The notes under the pieces: generated by a model
The model's input: only the letters and a program-made list of their open reading frames with translations
Told to the model about the DNA's origin: nothing
Databases searched by the model: none
Shown: piece by piece, positions 1-7,518 of the stretch
Position numbering within the stretch: position 1 is the stretch's first letter
Layout: every line of letters begins with the position of its first letter
Program-made: the position numbers and the translations under genes
Origin: a bacterium
GTDB taxonomy: Bacteria; Bdellovibrionota; FAC87; UBA2466
Length of the DNA stretch: 15,224 bases
Assembly (NCBI GenBank): GCA_022842225.1
Contig: JALHPX010000020.1
Coordinates: forward strand, 1-15,224
Reading direction: 5' to 3'

Positions 1-512
1 AGGGCGCCAAAGACTTTGTTGCGAAGTTCTAATTGGCCCTCGGTGAACTTGGCGAGCCGGCCTAGCACGAGATCAAGATTCCCGGAGGCCTCGCCCACCT
101 TGATCATGGCGGTGTAAATCGGTGTGAAGACGCGCGGAAACATCTTGCAGCTGTCGGCGAGAGACTTCCCCTCGTTCACGCTTTCGCGAATCTGCGAAAG
201 AATGGACTTTAGTCGGGCGTCGTCAGTTTGTTCGACCAGCGCGCTTAGGGATTCATCGAGAGGAATGCGGGCGCGGATCAAGGTGGCCAGCTGGCGCATC
301 ATCAACGTGAGATGCTTGAGCGCCACGCCGCCGCCGATTTTGAAAGTGGCTGTCTCTTCTTTTTTGGCTTTGCCGCTTTTTTCTTTGATGTCGGTGGTGA
401 AAACGCCACGCTGCTTTAGCCGCATGCGCGCGGACTTGGAAGAATCTGCTTCAATCGAACCTTTGACGGGCTTTCCGGCAGGTCCGACGCCTTTGTATTC
501 AAATAGAGGCAT
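1..512 (-). CDS. gspF: Type II secretion inner-membrane platform protein GspF (5' part only)
   Basis: The first 170 residues of GspF are visible; the gene continues past the left edge. GspF is the polytopic inner-membrane protein of the T2SS that couples the GspE ATPase to pseudopilus assembly. The start MPLFEYKGVGPAGKPVKGSI is the classic GspF/PilC N-terminus, followed by a basic linker (about residues 40-65). The first cytoplasmic T2SSF helical domain begins near residue 66 (HLTLMMRQLATLIRARIPL) and includes the conserved GEASGNLD stretch at about 140-147. The ATG lies 3 bases after the gspE stop, so the two genes are almost certainly co-transcribed and probably translationally coupled. The transmembrane helices and second T2SSF repeat are outside the window. 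PilC is the alternative family member, but the gspC and gspD neighbours favour GspF. Confidence 0.95.
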   Translation of the reverse strand, partial: MPLFEYKGVGPAGKPVKGSIEADSSKSARMRLKQRGVFTTDIKEKSGKAKKEETATFKIGGGVALKHLTLMMRQLATLIRARIPLDESLSALVEQTDDARLKSILSQIRESVNEGKSLADSCKMFPRVFTPIYTAMIKVGEASGNLDLVLGRLAKFTEGQLELRNKVFGA

Positions 513-515
513 AGT

Positions 516-2240
516 TTATTCTTGTGTGACGGAAACCAGTTCCACGGGAGTGGTCGCCCCGTCCAAAACTTTTTGAATGCCGCAATTGCGTAAATTGACC
601 ATCCCCTTGCTTTCAGCAGCGCGCTTGAGCACGGACGAGTCGGTTTTTTCCATGATAAGTGCGCGGATATCGTCGTCAATCGGCATGATTTCGTACACGA
701 CCATTCGACCGCGGTAACCTGTTCCGCCGCACTCTGCGCAGCCGACTGCGCGGGGGACTTTTTGGTTGGCGAAGGCCTTTGGATCCAAGCCAAGATTCTC
801 CAACTCGATCTCTTGCGGGACGTAGTATTCCACACAACGTTTGCAAACTTTTCGGATCAGGCGCTGCGCGATCGCCGCAAGCAGCGAAGAGGATACTAGA
901 AAAGGTTCCACGCCCATATCGACAAGGCGAGTGACGGCGCCCGGAGCATCGTTGGTGTGAATCGTTGCGAAGACCAAGTGACCCGTAAGCGAGGCTTGAA
1001 TCGCAATTTCGGCTGTTTCTTTGTCCCGGATCTCTCCCACCATGATGACGTCAGGATCTTGCCGCAGAATAGCGCGTAGGCCGGACGCGAAAGTCAGCCC
1101 GATCTTAGGATTGGCTTGAATTTGTCCAATGCCTTTTAAATCATATTCAATAGGATCCTCGACGGTGATGATATTGCGATCGACCGAATTGATTCGGCTG
1201 AGTGAAGCATAGAGCGTGGTGGTTTTACCGCTACCGGTAGGGCCGGTGACGAGGAAGATACCGTGCTTCTTGTTGATGTAGTTGTTGATCTCTTTAATCG
1301 CAGGCGGTTCGAATCCAAGGTCTTCTAAGTCTAAGCGCACACTACTCTTATCTAAAATACGAAGTACGAGGCGCTCGCCGTGCGCTGTGGGGATTACCGA
1401 GAGACGAATGTCGACGTCTTTGCCGGCGATTTTAATTTTAATACGACCGTCTTGCGGCAGTCGTTTCTCAGCGATGTCTAGTTCGCCCATTAGCTTTATA
1501 CGAGAAGAAACGCCGGCGTGGAACGCTTTGGGCGTGCGGACGATATCCATCAAGACACCGTCGACACGGAAACGGACCGCCATGTCGCGCTCATACGGCT
1601 CGATATGAATGTCGGAAGTTTTGTCTTTGATGGCGCGAAAAAGCACGTTGTTTACGAACTTAATAATAGGAGCATCATTTTCGGAGGCTTCCAATAAGTC
1701 CACGGGCTCTTCTAAGTCGTAATTGAGATCGCCTGAAGATTCTTCTTCCATCTCAGACATGAAGTTTTGCTTCACGCGCTCGTAGACACGGTTGATGGAA
1801 TCAAGAATGATTTTGCTTTCGCAGAGGACGGCTTTGATGTCTTTTTGGAAAATGACTCGTAAATCGTCGATACATTGCAGGTTGAACGGATCGGAGATTG
1901 CTACCGTAACGTAGAGTTCATCAATCGCCACCGGCAGTACTTCGTGTTGGCGCGCGTAAGCGATGGGCAGATCTGCCACCCATTCCGGATTGATATGGGC
2001 GATATCGATTTCTTTGATTGTTGGGAGTCCAAGCTGGAGTCCCAAGGCAACCAAGATTTCGTGCGGCTGCAGAAACTTACGCTGCACCAGGATTTCTCCC
2101 AGTTTACCGCCCTTTTCGTTCTGGATTTTTAAGGCTTCAACAAGCTGCGTTTCCGTCAGTGAAGTTTGAGACAGAAGAATCTGTCCCAGTTTGCTTTCCT
2201 GGCGGAAGACTTTCTTGATTGCCTCGCTGACGTTGCTCAC
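516..2240 (-). CDS. gspE: Type II secretion system ATPase GspE
   Basis: 574-residue cytoplasmic hexameric ATPase that powers pseudopilus assembly. An MshEN/T2SSE N-terminal domain spans about 17-150. The ATPase core has Walker A GPTGSGKT at 323-330, the Asp box EDPIEYD at 351-357, Walker B with PDVIMVGEIRD at 386-396 and the His box around H418 (TIHTND). The four-cysteine zinc motif typical of GspE is complete: C476-x2-C479 and C501-x2-C504. Length is normal for the family. The start is GTG at 2240, overlapping the gspD stop (GTGA), with a GGGAG ribosome-binding site about 8 bases upstream inside gspD, so coupling to gspD translation is likely. PilB or MshE are related families, but the position between gspD and gspF settles the call. 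Confidence 0.97.
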   Translation of the reverse strand: MSNVSEAIKKVFRQESKLGQILLSQTSLTETQLVEALKIQNEKGGKLGEILVQRKFLQPHEILVALGLQLGLPTIKEIDIAHINPEWVADLPIAYARQHEVLPVAIDELYVTVAISDPFNLQCIDDLRVIFQKDIKAVLCESKIILDSINRVYERVKQNFMSEMEEESSGDLNYDLEEPVDLLEASENDAPIIKFVNNVLFRAIKDKTSDIHIEPYERDMAVRFRVDGVLMDIVRTPKAFHAGVSSRIKLMGELDIAEKRLPQDGRIKIKIAGKDVDIRLSVIPTAHGERLVLRILDKSSVRLDLEDLGFEPPAIKEINNYINKKHGIFLVTGPTGSGKTTTLYASLSRINSVDRNIITVEDPIEYDLKGIGQIQANPKIGLTFASGLRAILRQDPDVIMVGEIRDKETAEIAIQASLTGHLVFATIHTNDAPGAVTRLVDMGVEPFLVSSSLLAAIAQRLIRKVCKRCVEYYVPQEIELENLGLDPKAFANQKVPRAVGCAECGGTGYRGRMVVYEIMPIDDDIRALIMEKTDSSVLKRAAESKGMVNLRNCGIQKVLDGATTPVELVSVTQE

Positions 2241-4852
2241 GAATTGTCTCCCGACTTTTCGTTCGGTTTTTCGACTTTTTCTTCGTCTTCGTTTTCGTTT
2301 TCGTTTTCGTTGTTACGGTAACGCTCTGTAGGATCTTGTTCTTCCGCACTGGACTGGCGTTCGAGATCTTTTTTGATCGCCCCAACGCCCTCTTTGTGAA
2401 TCTCTTCTTCGCCCATGTTCTTCTCTAAGAAGTTTTTACGATTCTCGAGAGATTTATCGATCAGTTTAGCGCTGGCTAAACTGGTGCCGATGATTTTGGG
2501 ACGCAACAAGATCACCAAGTTGGTTTTCACCGTTTCGTAGGTCTTGGCTTTGAAGAGCCATCCCAGAATCGGAATATCCCCAAGCAGAGGAACTTTGGTC
2601 ACGTTCTCGTCGACTTTGTCGGACATTAAACCGCCGAGCATCACGAAGTCGTCGTTCTTCACGACCACCGAGGTGTTCGTTTCGCGCGAAGTGGTTGCAA
2701 TCTGAACGCCTTGCAAGCTTCCCGGAACGGATCCGGCATTCTTGATGCTGTCGATTTTCTGTTCGATCTCGAGACGGATTTGCTTGCTGGCCGCATTCAC
2801 ATGCGGGGTGAGCTTGATCTCAATACCCGTTTTGAGTCGTTCAATGTTTCCCTGCCCTGCAGCAAAGCCCGCACCGCCCCCAGCCGCGCCTAGCCCGGTG
2901 ACAAAGGAAGTCTGCACTGGGGTTTCATCTAGCACCTTGAACTCGGCAGGCTCGTTATCAAGCGCGATGATCTGCGGAGTCGAGAGCACCGAGGTGCTCG
3001 AATTCGCCGTGATTAAGCGCAGCAGACCCATGAAGCTAAAGGTTTCCACTGTGGTGGAAGAGCCACCCTGCGAAAGCGTATTGCTAAACTTCTGACCGCC
3101 GACGATTGGAATCGAAATTCCAGTAGAAGGCACGCCATTGGATAGCAAGCTCGTTAAACTCTTCGGATCACCGATAAATCCGCCGGCAAACAAACGTCCC
3201 TTTTGGCTGGCTGCCAAATTGACGCCGTAGTCGGTGGTTTTATTCATGTTCACTTCGAGAATCGCCGTCTCTACGAAAACTTGCAGACGCGGAATATCGA
3301 GTTTGCGAATGACACGTTTGAGAGTTTTGAAGTCTCCGGCCGCAGCAGTGATGACGAGCGAGTTGGTCGACGAGTCGGAAGTAATCTTTACTCCGTCGCC
3401 CAAATCCGCCGAGACAGGTCCCGACGATCCGCCCAATACACTGCTTCTGCCACCGGCTGCACCCGCCGCTCCTGGTGCTCCACCCGGAGCTGTGTTGCCA
3501 GAAGTGACCGAGGCCCGACGAGAAGTCGACTTGCCGGTAGGTGCGGCTCCGCCGCCTCCCGCTAGAGCGGAAAGGGTGGCTGCTAAGTCTTCCGCTTTGG
3601 CATATTCGCAATAGTAGACGTGAATGCGGCCAGTATCGGCTGCTTTGACGTCGAGTTTTGCGACCAATTGCTTCAGCTGTACGAAGCCGGACTGATTCGC
3701 GAGAACGACCAAGCTATTGGTTTGTTCATCCGGAATAATCTTGGAGATGATTCCACCGCCGCGCGTCCGTTCCAGCTCGGTTCTGCGGAAGCTACGAGGA
3801 CGACCGCTGCCGCCCGATCCGCCGCCCGCTTTACCATCGCTGTAAATTTCGTCGAGCATCTCGGCGATAGCTTTGGAAGACGTATGCTTGATCGGCAACA
3901 CGTGCAGCTTGGTTTCAAATCCTTTGACGTCGAGAACGGCTAGGATCTCTTCGATACGGCGAATGTTCGAACCTGTGTCCGTGATAATAATCGAATTGGT
4001 AGGTTCGTAGGCAAAGAGCTTACCTTGTCGCGTCGTAAGATCTCGGAACTCTCTCTGCACTTCGTCCGCGTTGATGTACTTCAACTGGAAGATACGCGTG
4101 ATGAATTGGTCGGTATCAGGCGCGTAGTCACCGGCAAAGGTCTCTACAGGCGCGCGACGAGCTTCGGCGCTCTCGATAATGCGGATAAACTTCCCCGCTT
4201 TTACCGTCGTTAAACCGTTTGCTTCTAACGCCGAGAGAAACGCTTGATACGCTTCTTCTAACGTCACTTGGCTGGGTCCTAGGATCGTGATCTTGCCGCG
4301 GACTTTAGCGTCGATAATAAAATTCTTGCCTGTCCATTTACTGATCAAGGTAACAACGTCGCGAATTTCTTTGTCAGGAAGATCGAAGTTTTTTACCTGA
4401 AGGCCCTTTACCGACGAGTCCAACTGCAAGTAGTCCGCTAGCTGCGATTTTCTAGGAATCGCTTTTGCTGGCGGCATTGTCGGATTCGTGGGAGTCGTCG
4501 GAGCTGCTGCACTACGTGAGCGCGGGGCTGGACGAGAAGTCGGGGGAGTATTGTCCAAGGGCTGCGGCGGGGGCGCGGTAACTTGCGCAGGGGGTGGAGC
4601 TTCCGCGCGCGCTGGCGGCGGCGTGCTGGGTGGCGGCGGAATATCCGGCTGCGCACCTAAATCAAATCCACCTTCCGCGGGATCCACAAATTCGTCTTCT
4701 TCAAAGAATTCCGGCTTTTTGTCTGTGCCGGGTGCGCCGTTTTGACCGGCGGCAAAAGGATTGGGCGGCTCCGCCGAGATGGGCAGCGTCGCTAATAGGC
4801 TCGCCATCCACCAAGCGGTGTAACGTCCTTGTTTTCTTCCAAGCAGTTTCAT
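2237..4852 (-). CDS. gspD: Type II secretion outer-membrane secretin GspD
   Basis: 871-residue secretin that forms the outer-membrane channel of the T2SS. A Sec signal peptide (TAWWMASLLATLPISA) probably ends after A27. Residues 28-150 are an acidic then Pro/Ala-rich stretch not normally found before the N0 domain. N0 is at about 151-230, N1 at 248-312, N2 at 312-402 and N3 from 407. N2 (around 342-375) and N3 (431-490) carry Gly/Ser/Ala-rich insertions. The secretin barrel spans about 521-785, with the hallmark VPLLGDIPILGWLF at 754-767. The tail (790-871) is charged and ends in an Asn-Glu repeat. ATG start with an AGGAG site 6 bases upstream. gspC ends 18 bases upstream and gspE overlaps the stop. 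Confidence 0.97.
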   Translation of the reverse strand: MKLLGRKQGRYTAWWMASLLATLPISAEPPNPFAAGQNGAPGTDKKPEFFEEDEFVDPAEGGFDLGAQPDIPPPPSTPPPARAEAPPPAQVTAPPPQPLDNTPPTSRPAPRSRSAAAPTTPTNPTMPPAKAIPRKSQLADYLQLDSSVKGLQVKNFDLPDKEIRDVVTLISKWTGKNFIIDAKVRGKITILGPSQVTLEEAYQAFLSALEANGLTTVKAGKFIRIIESAEARRAPVETFAGDYAPDTDQFITRIFQLKYINADEVQREFRDLTTRQGKLFAYEPTNSIIITDTGSNIRRIEEILAVLDVKGFETKLHVLPIKHTSSKAIAEMLDEIYSDGKAGGGSGGSGRPRSFRRTELERTRGGGIISKIIPDEQTNSLVVLANQSGFVQLKQLVAKLDVKAADTGRIHVYYCEYAKAEDLAATLSALAGGGGAAPTGKSTSRRASVTSGNTAPGGAPGAAGAAGGRSSVLGGSSGPVSADLGDGVKITSDSSTNSLVITAAAGDFKTLKRVIRKLDIPRLQVFVETAILEVNMNKTTDYGVNLAASQKGRLFAGGFIGDPKSLTSLLSNGVPSTGISIPIVGGQKFSNTLSQGGSSTTVETFSFMGLLRLITANSSTSVLSTPQIIALDNEPAEFKVLDETPVQTSFVTGLGAAGGGAGFAAGQGNIERLKTGIEIKLTPHVNAASKQIRLEIEQKIDSIKNAGSVPGSLQGVQIATTSRETNTSVVVKNDDFVMLGGLMSDKVDENVTKVPLLGDIPILGWLFKAKTYETVKTNLVILLRPKIIGTSLASAKLIDKSLENRKNFLEKNMGEEEIHKEGVGAIKKDLERQSSAEEQDPTERYRNNENENENEDEEKVEKPNEKSGDNS
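2281..2310. repeat. Five-copy hexanucleotide tandem repeat inside gspD
   Basis: Five consecutive 6-bp units, (c/t)ttcgt on the plus strand: two cttcgt then three tttcgt. On the coding strand they encode alternating Asn/Asp-Glu residues in the GspD tail (about residues 849-858). Because the unit is a multiple of three, a gain or loss of copies would change tail length without breaking the frame. Confidence 0.85.
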
Positions 4853-4870
4853 ATCTGCTCCTCTTTAAAC

Positions 4871-5935
4871 TCAGGGCTTAATATCAAAGGAAATTGCTTT
4901 CCTTTGGCCCGAGCGAATGACTTCCAAATCAATTTTTGGAGAATTGCGCAGGCGCTGAAACGCCTCTAAGCCTTTCCCCGCGTTGTCCAAAACGATGTCA
5001 TTTACTGCCGTCAAAATATCGCCCTGGCGCACGCCCAGCTTCGAAAATGGCGAATCTTGGTCCATCGACTGAATGAGGAACCCCTTAAACTGGCCAGTGC
5101 CGGGTTCTAAATAAGGTACCGCTCGCGCGGTTTGTAGAATCTCATTCAGATTCAAAATATTCTTCTCCAGGAAGTTCTGGTTCACCATGAACTTATCCTC
5201 AGAGACCGGCGTAATACCGTCGCTAGGATTCATCGAGGAGAGCGACGGATTGGCGCCTTCCATTCCATCCGCATCGGGAATCTCGATAAACTCAAGGTCC
5301 TGGCTGGCTTTTACCTGAAAACAGAGGCGTTTACGCTCCACTTTCATGGCTTGTAGCTTCGATCCGGAAAAAGTATCGCCCTGACGAACGGCCTCTTTAT
5401 TCGCCGCGCCTTCTTCCTGCACGAGCGCAACGGAATATTTCTCGTCACTCATGACGATTGTTCCCAACAAAACCAGTCGCTGCGTCGAGAGGCGGGCCTG
5501 GCTAAAGCAGTCTAGCTGCCCCTGATCGAAGGGTTCTGGGATGGTGCCTTCGACGTTAAACATGTTCCGACTCAAAATCGCTTCGTATTCGCCCTGCGGC
5601 ACGGACTTGCGAGTGCTGGCCATTGGCGCGGGTGGAGGCGGGACGTATCCAGGCTTCAACCAAAGGCCCGTCATGCGGGCGGCAAATTCGGCCACGAAAA
5701 AAATGGCTAGGACGATAAGGCCCCAGTGGAGGTACTTGGTGAACTGCGAGACATCTCCCAATTGGAGCTTGCGCAGATCAAAATCCATGTCCTTCCACTT
5801 GCGTGGAATCCGATCGCCTAATTTGGAAACGCGCGACTTGCGGAAAATATCGGCGCCCCGGCTTTTGGCCGAGTGAAACCAATTCTTAAGCCTGTCCGGC
5901 ACCCGATTTTTGGGTTCGTTTGATTTATCGCGCAC
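4871..5935 (-). CDS. gspC: Type II secretion system protein GspC with C-terminal PDZ domain
   Basis: 354-residue bitopic inner-membrane protein that links the inner-membrane platform to the secretin. A basic cytoplasmic N-terminus of about 68 residues precedes one transmembrane helix at about 70-87 (WGLIVLAIFFVAEFAARM). A Pro-rich linker (98-103) follows, then the periplasmic homology region (about 115-220), which docks on GspD N0. A C-terminal PDZ domain covers about 262-354 (GFLIQSMDQDSPFSKLGVRQ, GDILTAVND). The start is GTG at 5935, with AGGTGA about 5 bases upstream; no internal Met occurs before residue 50, so a later start would cut off the cytoplasmic region. It is the first T2SS gene, so the operon promoter should lie in the 233 bases upstream. 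Confidence 0.93.
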   Translation of the reverse strand: MRDKSNEPKNRVPDRLKNWFHSAKSRGADIFRKSRVSKLGDRIPRKWKDMDFDLRKLQLGDVSQFTKYLHWGLIVLAIFFVAEFAARMTGLWLKPGYVPPPPAPMASTRKSVPQGEYEAILSRNMFNVEGTIPEPFDQGQLDCFSQARLSTQRLVLLGTIVMSDEKYSVALVQEEGAANKEAVRQGDTFSGSKLQAMKVERKRLCFQVKASQDLEFIEIPDADGMEGANPSLSSMNPSDGITPVSEDKFMVNQNFLEKNILNLNEILQTARAVPYLEPGTGQFKGFLIQSMDQDSPFSKLGVRQGDILTAVNDIVLDNAGKGLEAFQRLRNSPKIDLEVIRSGQRKAISFDIKP

Positions 5936-6168
5936 ACTTCACCTGAGGTTCCGGACTGGTTAATTGCAAGTTGTGGACCATCTAAGAGGCCATGTGTGCT
6001 GTAGCGTACTTGGGTTAAAAAACTCTCTACCATGCGCCAAGTCAATTACTTCTTGTCAAATGACGGACTGCTCCAGGGCCAGAAGTGTGACAAGTTGTCT
6101 GAAGATTTTTGCGCTTTAACGCGATGCGTAGCGAGTGGTGTCGCGTTTCGCGGAGAGTCTTTCCGGTC
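5936..6168. other. Intergenic region upstream of the gspC-D-E-F operon
   Basis: 233 bases without a convincing ORF. This should contain the T2SS operon promoter, read on the minus strand. A perfect minus-strand TTGACA sits at 6059-6054 and a second copy, TTGACT, at 6045-6040, but neither has a good TATAAT-like hexamer 16-18 bases downstream. The promoter is therefore not assigned. The AGGTGA ribosome-binding site of gspC lies at the left end. Confidence 0.4.
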
Positions 6169-6178
6169 TTACTCTCCG
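6151..6178. repeat. 8-bp inverted repeat overlapping the yjbQ stop codon
   Basis: cggagagt (6151-6158) and actctccg (6171-6178) are perfect inverted repeats around a 12-base loop. The stem includes the last codons of the YjbQ gene and its TAA. No T-run follows on the minus strand, so a classical intrinsic terminator for yjbQ is not supported. On the plus strand agtatttt follows, but no gene upstream would use it. It may be an mRNA 3'-end stabilising hairpin. Confidence 0.4.
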
Positions 6179-6582
6179 AGTATTTTGATGACGACTCTCT
6201 TGCGTCGCTGGCCATCGAATTCCGCGTAGAAGACTTGCTCCCAAGGCCCAACGTCGAGCTTTCCCTTAGTGATGGGCAGAATCGCCTGGTGGTGCAGCAA
6301 AGTGCGCTTTAAATGGGCGTCGGCGTTGTCCTCGCCGGTTTGGTGGTGCAGATAATCTGGTTTTGCGGGGGCAAGCTCCTCTAGCCATTTGAAGAGGTCT
6401 TTCTTTAAACCGCTCTCTTCGTCGTTGACCCAGATGGCGGCCGTGATGTGCATGGCCGAAACAAGGCACATTCCCTCTTGAATGCCGCTTTTTTCGACCA
6501 AATCACCCAGTCTGTCGGTGATGTTCACCAGGGCCTGGCGCTGCGGGGTCTCAAACCAAAGGTATTCCGTAAACGAATTCAT
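6169..6582 (-). CDS. yjbQ: YjbQ-family protein (secondary thiamine-phosphate synthase-like, UPF0047)
   Basis: 137-residue small cytosolic protein covering the whole YjbQ/UPF0047 fold. Family landmarks are SAMHITAAIWVNDEESGLKKD in the first half, then HHQTGEDNADAHLKR and the C-terminal GKLDVGPWEQVFYAEFDG, RRKRVVIKILGE. Some members have weak thiamine-phosphate synthase activity, but the physiological role is not settled. The start is ATG at 6582, with GGAGG 5 bases upstream. An in-frame GTG four codons earlier (6594) was rejected because it overlaps that ribosome-binding site. It is divergent from the tRNA-Lys gene and shares a promoter region with it. No functional link to the T2SS or glycan genes is apparent. 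Confidence 0.9.
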   Translation of the reverse strand: MNSFTEYLWFETPQRQALVNITDRLGDLVEKSGIQEGMCLVSAMHITAAIWVNDEESGLKKDLFKWLEELAPAKPDYLHHQTGEDNADAHLKRTLLHHQAILPITKGKLDVGPWEQVFYAEFDGQRRKRVVIKILGE

Positions 6583-6599
6583 AGCTGCCTCCACGTAAC

Positions 6600-6628
6600 T
6601 TGCACTTGCGCGGGCAGGAGGTTATACG
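6600..6628 (+). promoter_or_regulatory. Candidate sigma70-type promoter for tRNA-Lys
   Basis: TTGCAC (6600-6605) and TATACG (6623-6628) are separated by exactly 17 bases. This would start transcription near 6635, about 17 bases before the tRNA 5' end. The -10 region also reads TATAAC on the opposite strand (6626-6621), pointing towards yjbQ. Confidence 0.5.
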
Positions 6629-6651
6629 AGGTGCTTCTTCAAAGAAAGTGT

Positions 6652-6724
<73 letters not shown>

Positions 6725-6732
6725 CTTTTTTT
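6725..6732 (+). terminator. Possible T-run terminator directly after tRNA-Lys
   Basis: Seven consecutive Ts (6726-6732) begin two bases after the tRNA 3' end. With the GC-rich T and acceptor stems just upstream they could end transcription or mark the processing site. No separate hairpin lies between tRNA and T-run, so the call is weak. Confidence 0.3.
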
Positions 6733-6775
6733 CAACTTTCCCTTAAGGCGATTTCGACAGGCGGCTTTTTGGGGG

Positions 6776-6805
6776 CGCACGCCTCCCCGGAAAGGGAAGC
6801 GTGCG
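6776..6805. terminator. Strong 12-bp hairpin between convergent tRNA-Lys and the secreted-protein gene
   Basis: A 30-base inverted repeat forms a continuous 12-bp stem with one G-T pair: on the minus strand, CGCACGCTTCCC pairs with GGGGAGGCGTGCG around a short loop. It starts 10 bases after the stop of the secreted six-cysteine protein and lies between two converging transcripts, where a shared terminator would be expected. Neither strand has a T-run after the stem (CCCCCAAAAAG on the minus strand), so it may act as a barrier, an RNA stabiliser or a factor-dependent terminator. Confidence 0.5.
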
Positions 6806-6815
6806 ACACATTAAA

Positions 6816-7451
6816 TTACATGCAAATGTTGGTACACGTGACGTTGGTCTCGCCTTGTAGGCTGTATTCAGTACCGCTGCCGCTATTGTAGTAACCGTAG
6901 GTTCCGGCGTTGTAACAAATACGTTCCCCATCCGGCACCGAGCTTGGTCCACCCGAGCCAAAATACCGAGAGAACATAGTTCCAGGAGTGCAGGAGGCAC
7001 CGGACGTCATGCAGTAATAGCCGTCAAAAAAAGCGTCAATTCCGTCTGGCTGCGGCAAGGCGCCGATAGCATCCGTCCAAGAAACGGAACACTCGGTGCT
7101 GTTTGAGGCCCCAACGGTAGGAATTACGTTGGGACGCTGCCAAGTGCCCGATACAACATTTGAGTCTGCGAATCCGCCCGAAATGGCTTCCGTGGTTTCC
7201 AGTTTTACGCTGACTTCCGGTCGCGCGATTGCCGCAACTTTCACCAAGTCGAGTCTCATAGAATCGCTCTTTTCCACAACAGCGAAGCCATGGAACCGTC
7301 CCTGGCCATCATCATTGTTTTGACTGGAAATGGTGGTCAGTTTCGTACCCGCTGCGCCGGAAGTAATCTTCCCAAATTCAACGGTCGTATCATCGGCGAC
7401 TCCTAGAGAAGACAAACCAAGACCTATTATTGCAAATACTGTGAGTTTCAT
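6816..7451 (-). CDS. Small Sec-exported six-cysteine protein of unknown function
   Basis: 211 residues; I do not recognise the family. The start is ATG at 7451, with GGAG 7 bases upstream; reading from 7490 would add 13 residues in front of a clean signal peptide. MKLTVFAIIGLGLSSLGVA is a Sec signal peptide with likely cleavage after A19. The mature part begins with a Thr/Ser-rich, polar domain. The second half contains all six cysteines (C111, C137, C144, C169, C206, C210) in a Gly/Ser/Tyr-rich context, which suggests up to three disulfides and an exported location. There is no lipobox and no type IV pilin signature. It lies 67 bases after the radical SAM gene; a TACAAT-like hexamer at 7484-7479 (minus) lacks a good -35. 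It could be a T2SS substrate or a surface protein, but nothing in the sequence proves either. Confidence 0.75.
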   Translation of the reverse strand: MKLTVFAIIGLGLSSLGVADDTTVEFGKITSGAAGTKLTTISSQNNDDGQGRFHGFAVVEKSDSMRLDLVKVAAIARPEVSVKLETTEAISGGFADSNVVSGTWQRPNVIPTVGASNSTECSVSWTDAIGALPQPDGIDAFFDGYYCMTSGASCTPGTMFSRYFGSGGPSSVPDGERICYNAGTYGYYNSGSGTEYSLQGETNVTCTNICM

Positions 7452-7518
7452 AATTTCTCCAAAGGTTTGAAAAGCATGATTGTATTCCACTTGTTCGGAC
7501 TTCGGACGGTTGGCTGTG

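Noticed and set aside
124..576. 150-residue plus-strand open frame at the left edge
   Set aside because: It lies antisense to gspF and the end of gspE, which have clear family motifs; its translation is Ser/Arg-rich and has no recognisable domain.
3203..3614. Plus-strand open frames of 120-126 residues inside gspD
   Set aside because: They are mirror images of the Gly/Ala/Ser-rich insertion of the secretin, where codon bias removes stops on the other strand.
6040..6059. TTGACA and TTGACT as the -35 of the gspC promoter
   Set aside because: No acceptable -10 hexamer at 16-18 bases from either copy, so a promoter cannot be assigned.
6583..6594. In-frame GTG start for yjbQ at 6594
   Set aside because: It overlaps the GGAGG ribosome-binding site that serves the ATG at 6582.
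7452..7490. Longer secreted protein starting at 7490
   Set aside because: It would place 13 residues before a normal signal peptide and bury the GGAG site that precedes ATG 7451.
7494..7507. Tandem ttcggac duplication before the secreted-protein gene
   Set aside because: Two 7-bp copies are too short to distinguish from chance, and no regulator or symmetry supports an operator.
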